DNA from: Magnetococcales bacterium
GTDB taxonomy: Bacteria; Pseudomonadota; Magnetococcia; Magnetococcales; JADGCL01
Assembly (NCBI GenBank): GCA_015229005.1
Contig: JADGCL010000002.1
Location: 1-64,000, forward strand
Length of the DNA stretch: 64,000 nucleotides
Direction of reading: 5' to 3'
The notes beneath the pieces are model-generated. The model saw only the letters and a program-made list of their open reading frames with translations. It did not search any database and was not told where the DNA came from. Position numbers and translations under genes: made by a program. Shown here piece after piece: positions 19,958 through 29,811 of this stretch. Numbering within the stretch: position 1 is the first letter of the stretch; every line of letters begins with the position of its first letter.

Positions 19958-21937
19958 ATGAGTACGATATTACCCATCAATATCGAAGACCTTCTCAACC
20001 ACCGCAGCGTGGAATCCGCCCGCGTCGAGTTCAAGGCTTCCTGGGACGAGAAGACCACCTCCCACCAGGTGATCAAGTCCATCTGTGCCTTTGCCAATGA
20101 TCTCCAAAACCTGAACGGCGGCTATATCGTGATCGGGGTCGCGGAGGAAAATGGCGCCGCCGTCAGACCTGTCAAGGGCATCACGGCAGAGAGTCTCGAT
20201 GCGGTTCAGAGGTGGCTCAGGGGACACTGCAACGAGATCGACCCACCCTACCAACCGGTATTTTCCCCCGAAGTGGTCGATACAAGAAACATCCTGGTCA
20301 TCTGGGTCCCGGGAAGTGACGTGCGCCCCCACAAGGCTCCCGATGGACCGAAAACAAGAAAAAAATACTACGTCAGGATCGGATCCGAGTCGGTCGATGC
20401 CGAGGCGAATGGCGTTCTCCCACAACTGTTGCAAATGACGGCCCGGGTCCCTTTCGATGACCGGCGCTCACTGACTGCCAGAATCGAGGACCTGCGGGAA
20501 TCGAAGGTCAGGGAATTTTTGAACGACATCAACAGTGGCCTGCTTGAGGAGAACAATCAGAGGGAACTCTACAGAAAGTTGCAGATATCTGCGCAAGTCA
20601 ATGGGCATGACGTTCCCAAAAACATCGGCCTTCTCATGTTTTCGACAGACCCGGAAACCTGGTTTCCCGGCGCCAGAATCGAGATCGTGCAATTCGCCGC
20701 CGATGGCGCCGGCAATGTCATCGAGGAAAAAGTGTTCCGGGGCGGCATTCACGAACAGTTACGAAACGCGCTCCAGTATCTTGAAAACATTTCGAGTCAA
20801 CATCTGGAGAAACGAACGAACTCATTTCTGGTCAAAAGTTGGGTCAGCTACCCCGTCCAGGCGCTGCGAGAAGCCCTGGTCAACGCCGTTTACCATCGGG
20901 GATACGAGGGCACCCCGGAGCCCCCCATCAAGGTCTATCTGTACTCCGATCGGATTGAGGTGATCAGTTATCCCGGCCCCGTCCCCGGCATCGAAGAGAA
21001 ACATTTGGCACAGCTCAGCCCCATGCCCCCGGTTCCGGCCAGGAACCGAAGGATCGGGGAGTTCCTCAAGGAACTCAAGCTGGCCGAGGGGCGGGGAACC
21101 GGTTTGCCGAAGTTGTTCAAGGCCATGCGCAACAATGGTTCCCCCGAACCATCCTTCGATTTCGATTCCGGCAGGACCTATTTCCGGGTCACCCTTCCCG
21201 CCCACCCGGAATATGTCGCCATCTCGGCGATGCGGGATGCGGCCTACATGCGCGCCATCGGCGACCAGGAGGGGGCCTTCGCCCGGATCAGGGAGGCCTG
21301 GAAGCAACGATCTGGTTCGCCGTCCCTGACCGCCGAGCTGATCCGACTCCAGGGCATGAGACATGACATGACCGAAGCCAGGAAATGTTTCGACGAGTTC
21401 CTTTCCTGCGCCTCGGATCCATTCATCCCTCATGTCAGCAACGTGTTCATTGAGATTCTTTTGAACGAACGGATGAATGAAGAGGCAAAGGAAATCCTGG
21501 ACAAACTTCCCTCGTTCCTCTCGAGCGACGAGGCCTGCGACACGGCAATCCTCTCGCGCCGCTTGGGACAACAAGCGATCGCCCATCGGTATTTCGAGAG
21601 GGCCGGAGATGCCGTCCTGCACAATGCCAGGGCGCTTCTTGAATTTGCGCAAACGAAAATCGCCCTGGCCCAGGATGTCCTTCACAAGAATCGCGACCGG
21701 GAGACCAACAATCGATTGTTGCGCGAGGCCAGGGAGCTGCTGGAACGGGTCATCCGGATGGAGACCGAGACCGTCCGGCAGGCCTGGGCGTGGAGAGAGC
21801 TGGGCAGGATCGGGAACTGGTTGAAACACCCCGCGACGGAGATCGAGACCGCCTACAAGAACGCCATCCGGCTGCTGCCGGGAGAACGGCGATTCCAGGA
21901 TGAGTTGGCAAAGCTGAAGGAAAGACGGCGGCGCTGA
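19958..21937 (+). CDS. AlbA_2/Schlafen-type putative DNA-binding domain + GHKL-like C-terminal domain + helical/TPR-like tail
   Basis: ESARVEFKASWDEKTTSHQVIKSICAFANDLQNLNGGYIVIGVAEENG (AlbA_2-type); YPVQALREALVNAVYHRGYEG...IEVISYPGPVPGI...RNRRIGEFLKELKLAEGRGTGLPKLFKAM (COG2865-like ATPase region). Confidence 0.8.
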   Translation: MSTILPINIEDLLNHRSVESARVEFKASWDEKTTSHQVIKSICAFANDLQNLNGGYIVIGVAEENGAAVRPVKGITAESLDAVQRWLRGHCNEIDPPYQPVFSPEVVDTRNILVIWVPGSDVRPHKAPDGPKTRKKYYVRIGSESVDAEANGVLPQLLQMTARVPFDDRRSLTARIEDLRESKVREFLNDINSGLLEENNQRELYRKLQISAQVNGHDVPKNIGLLMFSTDPETWFPGARIEIVQFAADGAGNVIEEKVFRGGIHEQLRNALQYLENISSQHLEKRTNSFLVKSWVSYPVQALREALVNAVYHRGYEGTPEPPIKVYLYSDRIEVISYPGPVPGIEEKHLAQLSPMPPVPARNRRIGEFLKELKLAEGRGTGLPKLFKAMRNNGSPEPSFDFDSGRTYFRVTLPAHPEYVAISAMRDAAYMRAIGDQEGAFARIREAWKQRSGSPSLTAELIRLQGMRHDMTEARKCFDEFLSCASDPFIPHVSNVFIEILLNERMNEEAKEILDKLPSFLSSDEACDTAILSRRLGQQAIAHRYFERAGDAVLHNARALLEFAQTKIALAQDVLHKNRDRETNNRLLREARELLERVIRMETETVRQAWAWRELGRIGNWLKHPATEIETAYKNAIRLLPGERRFQDELAKLKERRRR

Positions 21938-21987
21938 GCCAAAGAACCATTCGGGGGGGGCATAGGCAAGGAGAGAGCGGCTCCCGG

Positions 21988-22719
21988 TCAACCCAACCGC
22001 GCCAACCCCGGAAACCACTCCATCAACCACACGCTCAGGCGACTGAAATCCCCCAGAAAGATCATCACCCCAACCGCCACCAGCAACACCCCGCTCGCCA
22101 CCTCGACCTTGTGCAAATAGGGCCGCAACCGCCCCGATACCTGGAAAAACCGATTCAAACCTACCCCGGCCAACAAAAAAGGAATCCCCAGTCCCAACGA
22201 ATAACACCCCAACAACCCGATGCCCTCCCAAACGCTCTCCCGTCCCCCCGCAATCGTCAAAATGGCCGCCAGAATCGGCCCGATGCACGGCGTCCAGCCA
22301 AACGCGAACGCCAGCCCGATCACAAAGGCGCCGAACAATCCGGGAGGCTTCCGTTCGAGATTGAACCGCGCCTCGAGGTTCAAAACCCCGATCCGGAACA
22401 ACCCCATGTAGTGCAGACCGAACAAGACGATCAAAACCCCACCGACCCGGCTCAGCTCCGTCATGTAACGCAACAACACCTGCCCCAGCACCGTCGCCGA
22501 GGCCCCCAGGGAGACAAACACCACCGAGAATCCCACGACGAAACTCAGACTGACGAGCCCGGATCGCGCCAGCGTCGCCCCCTCCCCCTTCGCCCCGCGC
22601 AAATCATCCACCGACACCCCAGTCATGAAACTGAGATAGGCCGGAACCAGCGGCAAGACGCATGGCGACACGAACGACAACAACCCCGCCACGACCGCCG
22701 CCGCATATCCCACTTCCAT
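21988..22719 (-). CDS. ccdA: CcdA/DsbD-like cytochrome c biogenesis membrane protein
   Basis: AAVVAGLLSFVSPCVLPLVPAYLSFMTG...AFAFGWTPCIGPILAAIL. Confidence 0.92.
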   Translation of the reverse strand: MEVGYAAAVVAGLLSFVSPCVLPLVPAYLSFMTGVSVDDLRGAKGEGATLARSGLVSLSFVVGFSVVFVSLGASATVLGQVLLRYMTELSRVGGVLIVLFGLHYMGLFRIGVLNLEARFNLERKPPGLFGAFVIGLAFAFGWTPCIGPILAAILTIAGGRESVWEGIGLLGCYSLGLGIPFLLAGVGLNRFFQVSGRLRPYLHKVEVASGVLLVAVGVMIFLGDFSRLSVWLMEWFPGLARLG

Positions 22720-22729
22720 CGTTCACTCC

Positions 22730-23065
22730 TCAACCAGCAATCCGCCCCTTCGCCGTCACCCCGAACAGCCAGTCGCGATAGGCCGGCAACGCCCGCTCGA
22801 CCGTAATCCCCAAGATCTCCGGGACCTCGTAAGGGTGCCGCTCCGCCAACCGCGCCTGCAGCCGCTCATAAAGCTCCGCACGCGTCTTGATCACCATCGA
22901 CCACTCCCCCTCCCGGTGCAGACTCCCTTCCCATTCGTAGAAGGAGAGACCACCCGGCAATACATGAACGCACGCCGCCAATCCCTCCTCCACCAGGAGC
23001 CGCGCCAGCGACTCCGCCGTCGCCGCATCCGGGGCATTGCTCAACACCACCATCAATTCGCCCAT
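22730..23065 (-). CDS. cutA: CutA-family divalent-cation tolerance protein
   Basis: VVLSNAPDAATAESLARLLVEEGLAACVHVLPGGLSFYEWEGSLHREGEWSMVIKTRAELYERLQARLAERHPYEVPEI. Confidence 0.93.
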   Translation of the reverse strand: MGELMVVLSNAPDAATAESLARLLVEEGLAACVHVLPGGLSFYEWEGSLHREGEWSMVIKTRAELYERLQARLAERHPYEVPEILGITVERALPAYRDWLFGVTAKGRIAG

Positions 23066-23070
23066 CCCCC

Positions 23071-23610
23071 CTACCCCTCCTTCGCCTCCTCACCGAGATG
23101 CTTCCTGACCAGGTTGCGCATCCGCTCCAGGTCCATCCCTCCCATCACCGTCTCCACCACCCGCCCCTCACGATCCAGCAGGATGCTGGTCGGCAAACCC
23201 CGAACCCCCCCCAGGCTCCCGGCAAAACCCATCATCCTCGCCGGTTCCGTGGCAAACACGATCGGATAATTGATCGCCAGGCGGTTGGCAAAAGCGGTCA
23301 GGCGATCCACATCCGCCCTCTCCATGATGTTGGCGCCTATGATGACGAAATCCCGCTTCTCGAACTCCGTCTGCAGCCTGACGAAGTCCGGGATCTCCTT
23401 CAAGCAGGGCGGACACCACGTCGCCCAGAAATTGACCAACACCAACTTGCCCCGCAGATCCGTCAAGCGCATAGAGCTGCCATTCAGCCGCTCCAGGGAG
23501 GTATCCACCCCCCCCGGCTCTTCCGCCCGAAGGCCCTCCGGGGTCGATGCCAATATGAGGGGCCCGAACAACACCAGGAAAGTGGCCAACCGAACGAATG
23601 ACCGCAGCAT
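23071..23610 (-). CDS. TlpA/ResA-like thioredoxin-fold protein
   Basis: LVLVNFWATWCPPCLKEIPDFVRLQTEFEKRDFVIIGANI; AGGAGGT RBS upstream of ATG at 23610. Confidence 0.9.
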   Translation of the reverse strand: MLRSFVRLATFLVLFGPLILASTPEGLRAEEPGGVDTSLERLNGSSMRLTDLRGKLVLVNFWATWCPPCLKEIPDFVRLQTEFEKRDFVIIGANIMERADVDRLTAFANRLAINYPIVFATEPARMMGFAGSLGGVRGLPTSILLDREGRVVETVMGGMDLERMRNLVRKHLGEEAKEG

Positions 23611-23731
23611 CCTCAACCTCCTGCCCAATGAACCGGAACGAAACGGACACCCCCTCCGGAGCATAGCCCCGGATCCGGGAAATTGCCACCGCCACACGAA
23701 ACCGGCCCCGCATGAAGCCCGGCAGCCAGAC

Positions 23732-23772
23732 AAAAAAAGGATGGGGAGGCCAAAAATCCCCCCCATCCTTTT
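23732..23772 (-). terminator. Rho-independent terminator downstream of the bc1 operon
   Basis: Minus strand AAAAGGATGGGG...CCCCATCCTTTTTTT: 12-bp stem followed by T run. Confidence 0.85.
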
Positions 23773-23836
23773 CCCACACTCGACACCGCGCCCAACCGCC
23801 CAACAGCGGCAACCCAGGGACCGGAAAACTCCGGCG

Positions 23837-24664
23837 TCAGTGAACCTTCGCCCAGATCCGCCGCTTCACCGCGTACAACATCGCCGTGAACACCAACAGG
23901 TAGATCATGACACCGATCCCCATGCCCTTCCTCTGCTCCGCCGTCGGCTCCGCCGCCCACGCCAGGAACGTCACCACATCCCGACTCAACTGCTCCAAAG
24001 AGGCCTTCGTCCCATCCCCATACTCGACCGCCCCATCCTGCATGGGCTGTGGCATCGCCAGAAAATGGCCGGGGAAATACTTGTTGAAGTTGCCGCCACC
24101 CTCAAGCTTCGTGATCGCTTCCTTAAGCTTATCCTCATGGCGCGGATCCATATGAAGGACGTGCGCGACCTCCATCCGCTCGGTTTCGGACAACTTCCCG
24201 TCCTCCATCGCCTTCTTGATGTCGGCCGATTCCTGGTCCGTCAAATAGCCCGTAAGGATCCCGTAGGCATAGTCCTCGTACCCTTTCCGCGCCTTGGTCA
24301 TCAGGGAGAGGTCGGGAGGCTCGATCCCATACGTCTCCTTGGCCGAGACCGCATCCATCACCGACAGCATCCGGTCCTTCCGCGACCGCCCGGAGTCCTT
24401 CGCCATCGCCTCAATTTCCGCCTCGGGAAGACCAAAGGCCCGCATCTGGTCGAATTTGATATACTTCAGCGAGTGACAATTCATGCAGACACCCACCGCC
24501 ACCTTCGCACCCCGCTTCAGGGCAGCCTCATCGAACTTGCCGAAAATGCCCTTGAAACCCCACTCCTGCACCGGCAACGCCGCACCGCCGGAGGCCTGCC
24601 CCCATTGCGGCAACAGCAGGACCAACAGTGCAGCAACCTTGATCGTCCCCTTCATGAGATCCAT
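23837..24664 (-). CDS. petC: Cytochrome c1
   Basis: VGVCMNCHSLKYIKFDQM heme-binding motif; C-terminal membrane anchor; adjacent to cyt b and Rieske genes. Confidence 0.92.
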   Translation of the reverse strand: MDLMKGTIKVAALLVLLLPQWGQASGGAALPVQEWGFKGIFGKFDEAALKRGAKVAVGVCMNCHSLKYIKFDQMRAFGLPEAEIEAMAKDSGRSRKDRMLSVMDAVSAKETYGIEPPDLSLMTKARKGYEDYAYGILTGYLTDQESADIKKAMEDGKLSETERMEVAHVLHMDPRHEDKLKEAITKLEGGGNFNKYFPGHFLAMPQPMQDGAVEYGDGTKASLEQLSRDVVTFLAWAAEPTAEQRKGMGIGVMIYLLVFTAMLYAVKRRIWAKVH

Positions 24665-24677
24665 GGTGGTCCCCCTG

Positions 24678-25910
24678 TCAAATGCTCTTGGGCAGCGGCT
24701 TGGGTTTCTCGATCTTCAGCACCGTGACCAACCACAACCCCACGAAATAGCTGAAGTAGACCGCCGTCGCCGTCCGACCGATCACGATCAGCGGCAACGC
24801 CCCGTCGAACAGCGTGGCATCGGCAGGGTTGTAGCCGACCCAGCCGAGAACGAAGCAATCCAGCACAAACACCCAGAACAGTTGCCGCGAAAGCGGACGG
24901 TAACGGAAAGAACGCACAGGCGAACGGTCAAGCCAAGGCAGGATGAACAGTATCGCAATCGCCCCACCCATCGCCACCACCCCGGCCAGCTTGCTGAACG
25001 ACCCGAGAAAATCAATCGAACGCAGGATCGCGTAGAAGGGCAGGAAATACCACTCAGGAACGATGTGCGCCGGAGTCTTCATGGGATCCGCAGGGATGTA
25101 ATTATCCGGCTCCAGGAAGAAGTTCGGCGCAAAAAACACGAATGCCAGATACACCATCAAGAACACCCCGACACCGTACAGATCCTTGATCGTGTAATAC
25201 GGATGAAACGGCAGCGTGTCCTTACCCTCGTGGACGTCGATTCCGTCCGGGTTGTTCGAATGGACCGCGTGCAGCGCCCACATGTGCAGAATCACCAAGC
25301 CGAACACCACGAAAGGAAACAGAAAATGCAGCACGAAAAACCGGTTCAGCGTCGGGTCTCCAACCGAAAACCCGCCCAAGATCCAGACCACCAGCTCCTC
25401 ACCCACCACCGGGATCGCCGAAACCAGGTTCGTGATCACCGCCGCACCCCAGTAGGACATCTGCCCCCAGGGCAGCACGTAACCCATGAAAGCCGTCCCC
25501 ATCAGCGCAAAGAAGATGATCACCCCGAACCACCACAGAATCTCCCGCGGCGACCGGTGCGAACCGTAATACATTCCGCGCAGTATGTGAATGTACACAC
25601 AGACGAAAAAGAAGGTCGCACCGTTGGCGTGAAGATACCGCAACAACCATCCGAAGTTCACATCCCGCATGATATGCTCGACGGAATCGAAAGCCAGATT
25701 CGCGTCCGGCTTGTAGTGCATCGCCAGAAACAATCCCGTCGCCAGCATCACGATCAGTACAAACAGGGCCAGCGAGCCAAAATTCCACCAGTAATTCAGA
25801 TTCTTCGGGGTCGGGTATTCCGTTGCCTGCGATTTGATCAGGTCACTGACCGGCAGTCGGGCGTCCACCCACTCCATGATTGACTTGAACACCGCGAGAT
25901 CTCCTTGCAT
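24678..25910 (-). CDS. petB: Cytochrome b of bc1 complex
   Basis: [75 protein letters not shown] (PEWY motif). Start uncertain. Confidence 0.96.
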   Translation of the reverse strand: MQGDLAVFKSIMEWVDARLPVSDLIKSQATEYPTPKNLNYWWNFGSLALFVLIVMLATGLFLAMHYKPDANLAFDSVEHIMRDVNFGWLLRYLHANGATFFFVCVYIHILRGMYYGSHRSPREILWWFGVIIFFALMGTAFMGYVLPWGQMSYWGAAVITNLVSAIPVVGEELVVWILGGFSVGDPTLNRFFVLHFLFPFVVFGLVILHMWALHAVHSNNPDGIDVHEGKDTLPFHPYYTIKDLYGVGVFLMVYLAFVFFAPNFFLEPDNYIPADPMKTPAHIVPEWYFLPFYAILRSIDFLGSFSKLAGVVAMGGAIAILFILPWLDRSPVRSFRYRPLSRQLFWVFVLDCFVLGWVGYNPADATLFDGALPLIVIGRTATAVYFSYFVGLWLVTVLKIEKPKPLPKSI

Positions 25911-25971
25911 AAGTGCGTCAGTATCGGCGATTCCATCGGTCCGTCGCCCGGTCGATGCCGGGAGCTCCCGA

Positions 25972-26511
25972 TCAGCCCACCGCCTTGCCGATCACCAGGG
26001 TGTTGCCATCATCCTTGAAATCGTAGTCCGGAACCGTCAGATTCGCCGGCGCCGGTCCCTGGCGGATCCGCCCGGAAGTGTCGTAGTGCGACCCGTGACA
26101 GGGGCACAGAAACCCCCCGAAATCCCCCGTCCCGATCGGCTGCGGCACACACCCCAGGTGCGAACAGACCGCCAGCACCACCAGGTACTCCGGACGCTTG
26201 ACTCGCTCCGCATCCTTGCTCGGGGGATTCGGGTCGGGCAATTTGACCTTGTCCCCCTCCCTGGCCGACGCGATCTGCTCGGCCGTCCGCTTCAGCACGA
26301 ACACCGGCTTCCCCTGCCAGGGAACGGTGATCATCTGCCCCTCCTGCAAGGCGCTGATATCCACCTCCGTCGTGGCCTGCGCCAGCACGTCCGCCGAAGG
26401 ACTCCAGGAACGGATGAACGGCCACGCCGCCCCCGCCACCCCCCCCAACCCGACGACGCTCGTCGCCAGGATCAGAAAATCCCGGCGATTCTCTTCCGCT
26501 TCTATGGCCAT
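25972..26511 (-). CDS. petA: Ubiquinol-cytochrome c reductase Rieske iron-sulfur subunit
   Basis: [11 protein letters not shown] ... [27 protein letters not shown]. Confidence 0.95.
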   Translation of the reverse strand: MAIEAEENRRDFLILATSVVGLGGVAGAAWPFIRSWSPSADVLAQATTEVDISALQEGQMITVPWQGKPVFVLKRTAEQIASAREGDKVKLPDPNPPSKDAERVKRPEYLVVLAVCSHLGCVPQPIGTGDFGGFLCPCHGSHYDTSGRIRQGPAPANLTVPDYDFKDDGNTLVIGKAVG

Positions 26512-26597
26512 GGCAACTCCTACCTCCCCAATCGGTCTGGCTCGCGGGTGGATCGTGACCTCCCCTGCAGAGTAATCACCCCCCCCTCCGTGACTTG

Positions 26598-26658
26598 CTC
26601 AACCCCAACCGGCTCAACTCCTGGCCGGATCAACTCCAACCGGCTCAACCCCAACCGG
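26598..26658. repeat. 15/16-bp tandem repeat x4 (CTCAACCCCAACCGG-like)
   Basis: ctcaaccccaaccgg/ctcaactcctggccgg/atcaactccaaccgg/ctcaaccccaaccgg. Confidence 0.85.
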
Positions 26659-26872
26659 CAGTGCGCGGTCGCACCGACAAGCCGCCATAAACGGGCGATA
26701 CAACCTCGCGGCAAACTTCCCGCCACCGCAGGTCCAACCCCGCCGCCCCCACCGGAATTTCCTGCCACCAAGGGCAGTGGGACGCCGCCAAATTCAAAGG
26801 GATGCCGCCAGATTCAGAAACGGTTAATATTGGGAAAGAAGCCCCTGCCGTCAACCGGAAATTCGTTCAGGA

Positions 26873-27427
26873 TTGACTGTGATCAATTCCCTCTCCCGAG
26901 ACCCGCCCCACGAGGCCGCCACCACCGGCGCCGACCGACCCCCGCAACCGGGCGAGGCCCCCCCCTTCCACATCATTCTCCATCAGCCGGAAATCCCCGG
27001 CAATACCGGCAACATCATCAGACTCTGCGCTGCCGCCGGCGCCGTCCTCCACCTGGTGGGCCCCCTCGGCTTCCGCCTCGACGCCGCCGCCCTTCGCCGC
27101 GCCGGCATGGACTACCGGCAGCTCGCCGACTGCCGCCGCCATCCCGATTGGAACGCCTACCTCGAACAAGAACCCGCCGGCTCCCGGCGCTTCGCCCTGA
27201 CCACGCGCGGCGAATCCCGCCCGGACGAACACGCCTTCCGCCCCGGGGATCGATTCCTCTTCGGCTCCGAAAGCTCCGGACTGCCCCAAGCCCTGCTCGA
27301 AGACCACCCGGGACGCCGCCTGCGCATCCCCATGCGCACCGACGCCCGCAGCCTCAACCTCGCCAACAGCGTCGCCATCCTCCTCTACGAGGCCCTCCGC
27401 CAGAACCACTTCCCCGGGCTCCGCTGA
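26873..27427 (+). CDS. trmL: SPOUT tRNA (cytidine/uridine-34 2'-O)-methyltransferase, TrmL-like
   Basis: FHIILHQPEIPGNTGNIIRLCAAAGAVLHLVGPLGFRLD...FLFGSESSGLPQAL...IPMRTDARSLNLANSVAILLYEALRQ. Start TTG 26873 or GTG 26879. Confidence 0.92.
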   Translation: MTVINSLSRDPPHEAATTGADRPPQPGEAPPFHIILHQPEIPGNTGNIIRLCAAAGAVLHLVGPLGFRLDAAALRRAGMDYRQLADCRRHPDWNAYLEQEPAGSRRFALTTRGESRPDEHAFRPGDRFLFGSESSGLPQALLEDHPGRRLRIPMRTDARSLNLANSVAILLYEALRQNHFPGLR

Positions 27428-27518
27428 CCCCGGAAGGAGTGCCCCGCCAACAGCAAACCCATGCCTCCTGCTCTTCCTGCCCGGGATCGCCGTCCTCACC
27501 TCCCCAGGGCAGCCTTCC

Positions 27519-28550
27519 TCACTTGCCCGGGGCCGCCGCCTTCGCCGCCGCAAGCTCCGCGTCGATGGCCGTCTTGAACTCCTCCAACGGCAGGGAGCCG
27601 ACCATCGAAATGCCGTTCACGAAGAAGGTCGGGGTCCCGGAAACCCCCAGCCGCTCACCCTCTTCCCGGTCGGCCTTGACCCGGGCCGCCTGCGTGCCGC
27701 CGTCAAGACAGGCATCGAACTTCGCTGCGTCCAAACCGGTCGCCTTCGCCAGCGCCTTGAGATCGGGAACCGTGAGCTTGTTCTGCTGCTTGAACATCGC
27801 GTCGTGGAACGGCCAGAACTTCCCCTGCTCCTCGGCGCACTGACCGGCCTCGGAAGCCTTGGCCGCATTCGCGTGAAACGGCATGGGGAAATGGCGAAAG
27901 ACGATCCTGATCCGATCCCCGTAGTGGGCCAGAAGCTGCCCGAGGACATCCTGAACACGGCTGCAATAGGGACATTCGAAATCCGAGAACTCGACCACCG
28001 TCACCGCCGCCTGCGCCCCGCCCTTGACCGGGGTCATCGCCCCCTTGACCTCCACCCGCGGCGGTTCGGGCGCCGTCAGGAGAATTTCGGCGTTGTACTT
28101 CTGCTCAAGGCGACCGATGACCTTCCCCCAGGCGGCCCGCTCCCCCTGAAGCTTCAGGAATTTCCCGACCTTCGCTCGCAACTCGTCGTCCACATTGGGA
28201 AATTTCTGGGCATTGGCCTTGAGAAACTGATCGACCTCCGACGATTCCACCGGCTTCGCCGTCCTGGCGATCTCCTGCTCGAGATAGGCGTCGGCGGTCA
28301 TCCCCAGGGACTTCGCCTCCAGCTCCAGGAGATGATCGGCGACCAAGTCCCGCGCCTGATCGTGGCGCAACTGGTAGAGCTGCCGATCCACCTCGTAGCG
28401 CTTCATCCCCAGCGCCTTGTCCACCTCCTCCACGGTGATCTGCTTCCCGCCCACCTTGGCCGCCAGGGTGCCGGCTTGCAGGGGAGCAGCCACGGAGAGC
28501 GCCAACCAGGCGCCAACCGCCAACATCAGGTACCGCTTCGATCGCATCAT
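27519..28550 (-). CDS. DsbA-family (thioredoxin_4) oxidoreductase with SurA-like N-terminal region
   Basis: Signal-like N-term MMRSKRYLMLAVGAWLALSVAAPLQA; VVEFSDFECPYCSRVQDVLGQLLAHYGDRIRIVFRHFPMPFHANA; VSGTPTFFVNG. Confidence 0.85.
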   Translation of the reverse strand: MMRSKRYLMLAVGAWLALSVAAPLQAGTLAAKVGGKQITVEEVDKALGMKRYEVDRQLYQLRHDQARDLVADHLLELEAKSLGMTADAYLEQEIARTAKPVESSEVDQFLKANAQKFPNVDDELRAKVGKFLKLQGERAAWGKVIGRLEQKYNAEILLTAPEPPRVEVKGAMTPVKGGAQAAVTVVEFSDFECPYCSRVQDVLGQLLAHYGDRIRIVFRHFPMPFHANAAKASEAGQCAEEQGKFWPFHDAMFKQQNKLTVPDLKALAKATGLDAAKFDACLDGGTQAARVKADREEGERLGVSGTPTFFVNGISMVGSLPLEEFKTAIDAELAAAKAAAPGK

Positions 28551-28579
28551 GGGTTGGGTAGTCCTCGAACTCTCTCTCG

Positions 28580-29011
28580 TCAGCGGCCGTACACGCTCTG
28601 GGCCCGTTGTTGGAACGCCTGAACCATGTCCTTGGTAACCTTGGCGAAAAGTGGCCCAAGGGTGGCATTGAGGAGGCGATTCTTGAACTGAAACTTGATC
28701 TCGAAATCCACCCGCGTCCCGCTCCCGACGGGGGTAAAGAGCCAGGTACTCTCCAGGCTCTGGAAAGGCCCCGACTCGAGTTGGATATCCACCCTCTGCC
28801 CGGGAATCAGGCGATCGATTGTCCGGAAGGTCTCCCGCATCCCCTTGATGGCGAAGGTCATCTCCGAGCGGAAACTGGTCCCGGTCTCCTCCGACTTCGT
28901 CGCCTTGACGCACCAGGGGAGGAATTCCGGGTAACGATCCATGTCCACCACGAGATCGTACATCTGCTGCGGCGACCAGGTCACGACCGTCGAGGCCTCG
29001 CGATGGATCAT
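28580..29011 (-). CDS. RatA/COQ10-like START-domain protein, copy 1
   Basis: STVVTWSPQQMYDLVVDMDRYPEFLPWCVKA...STWLFTPVGSGTRVDFEIKFQFKNRLLN; ATGA overlap with the next upstream gene. Confidence 0.85.
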   Translation of the reverse strand: MIHREASTVVTWSPQQMYDLVVDMDRYPEFLPWCVKATKSEETGTSFRSEMTFAIKGMRETFRTIDRLIPGQRVDIQLESGPFQSLESTWLFTPVGSGTRVDFEIKFQFKNRLLNATLGPLFAKVTKDMVQAFQQRAQSVYGR

Positions 29012-29463
29012 GATGCCCCGCCCCCTTTCCCCCCGTCGCCGTAGATCGCACGCGCCCGGTCGCGGAAAGCCACCAGCATCTGTCGGGATATGTGCGTGAA
29101 AACCGGCCCCACCATGACCTCCTTGACCCGGTTGCGAAAACGGAAATTGATGAAAAAATCGACCCGGGTCTGGTTGCCGACCGGGGTGAAGTGCCAGGTG
29201 CTGGCCAGGTACTGGAACGGCCCGCTCTTCAGGTTGATCTCGACCCGGCTGCCCGGCACCACCGTGTCCAGCGTCTGGAAGGTCTCGCGGATGCCCTTGT
29301 AGGCCACCGTCAGCTCGGCCATGAACTGCCCCGGCTGGTGGTCGAAGGCCCGGGTCTTCACGCACCAGGGCAGAAACTGGGGATAGCTCCCCACGTCAAC
29401 CACCAGATCGTACATCTGGGTCGCACTGAACGGGAGGATCTCACTGAGGCGGATCTGGGGCAT
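29008..29463 (-). CDS. RatA/COQ10-like START-domain protein, copy 2
   Basis: SEILPFSATQMYDLVVDVGSYPQFLPWCVKTRAF...STWHFTPVGNQTRVDFFINFRFRNRVKE; start ATG at 29463 inside longer ORF. Confidence 0.87.
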   Translation of the reverse strand: MPQIRLSEILPFSATQMYDLVVDVGSYPQFLPWCVKTRAFDHQPGQFMAELTVAYKGIRETFQTLDTVVPGSRVEINLKSGPFQYLASTWHFTPVGNQTRVDFFINFRFRNRVKEVMVGPVFTHISRQMLVAFRDRARAIYGDGGKGGGAS

Positions 29464-29683
29464 CGGGCTTTCGGCGGCGCGGTCTCGATGCGACCTTATC
29501 GTCGCGTTTCTCCAAGACTTCTTCAAAGCAAAGGGGGCGCAAACCGCACGCCCCGGACGAAGGCGCCGGACCCCGGGCGGAGAGTTCTTCGCGGAGGGCT
29601 TCATCCAGCACGTTGTCAACGGGCTCCCAATCCAATATCCTGTGAGGATATTCCAAACCGGCGTCCCGGTCCATGCTCCGCAT
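29441..29683 (-). CDS. Hypothetical small protein overlapping start of RatA-like gene
   Basis: ORF MRSMDRDAGLEYPHRILDWEPVDNVLDEALREEL...; position and codirectionality only. Confidence 0.35.
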   Translation of the reverse strand: MRSMDRDAGLEYPHRILDWEPVDNVLDEALREELSARGPAPSSGACGLRPLCFEEVLEKRDDKVASRPRRRKPDAPDPPQ

Positions 29684-29811
29684 GAGGCCCTTTCCTCCTC
29701 CCCCGGAAATCGGGGGCGGGGTGTGATCGGACCCCCACGCGGAAACCCGGAACCTGCGGGCGCCCGGTTGGCTACACTCGCAATGAAGGACTCATCAAGG
29801 AGGCTTGGAAG

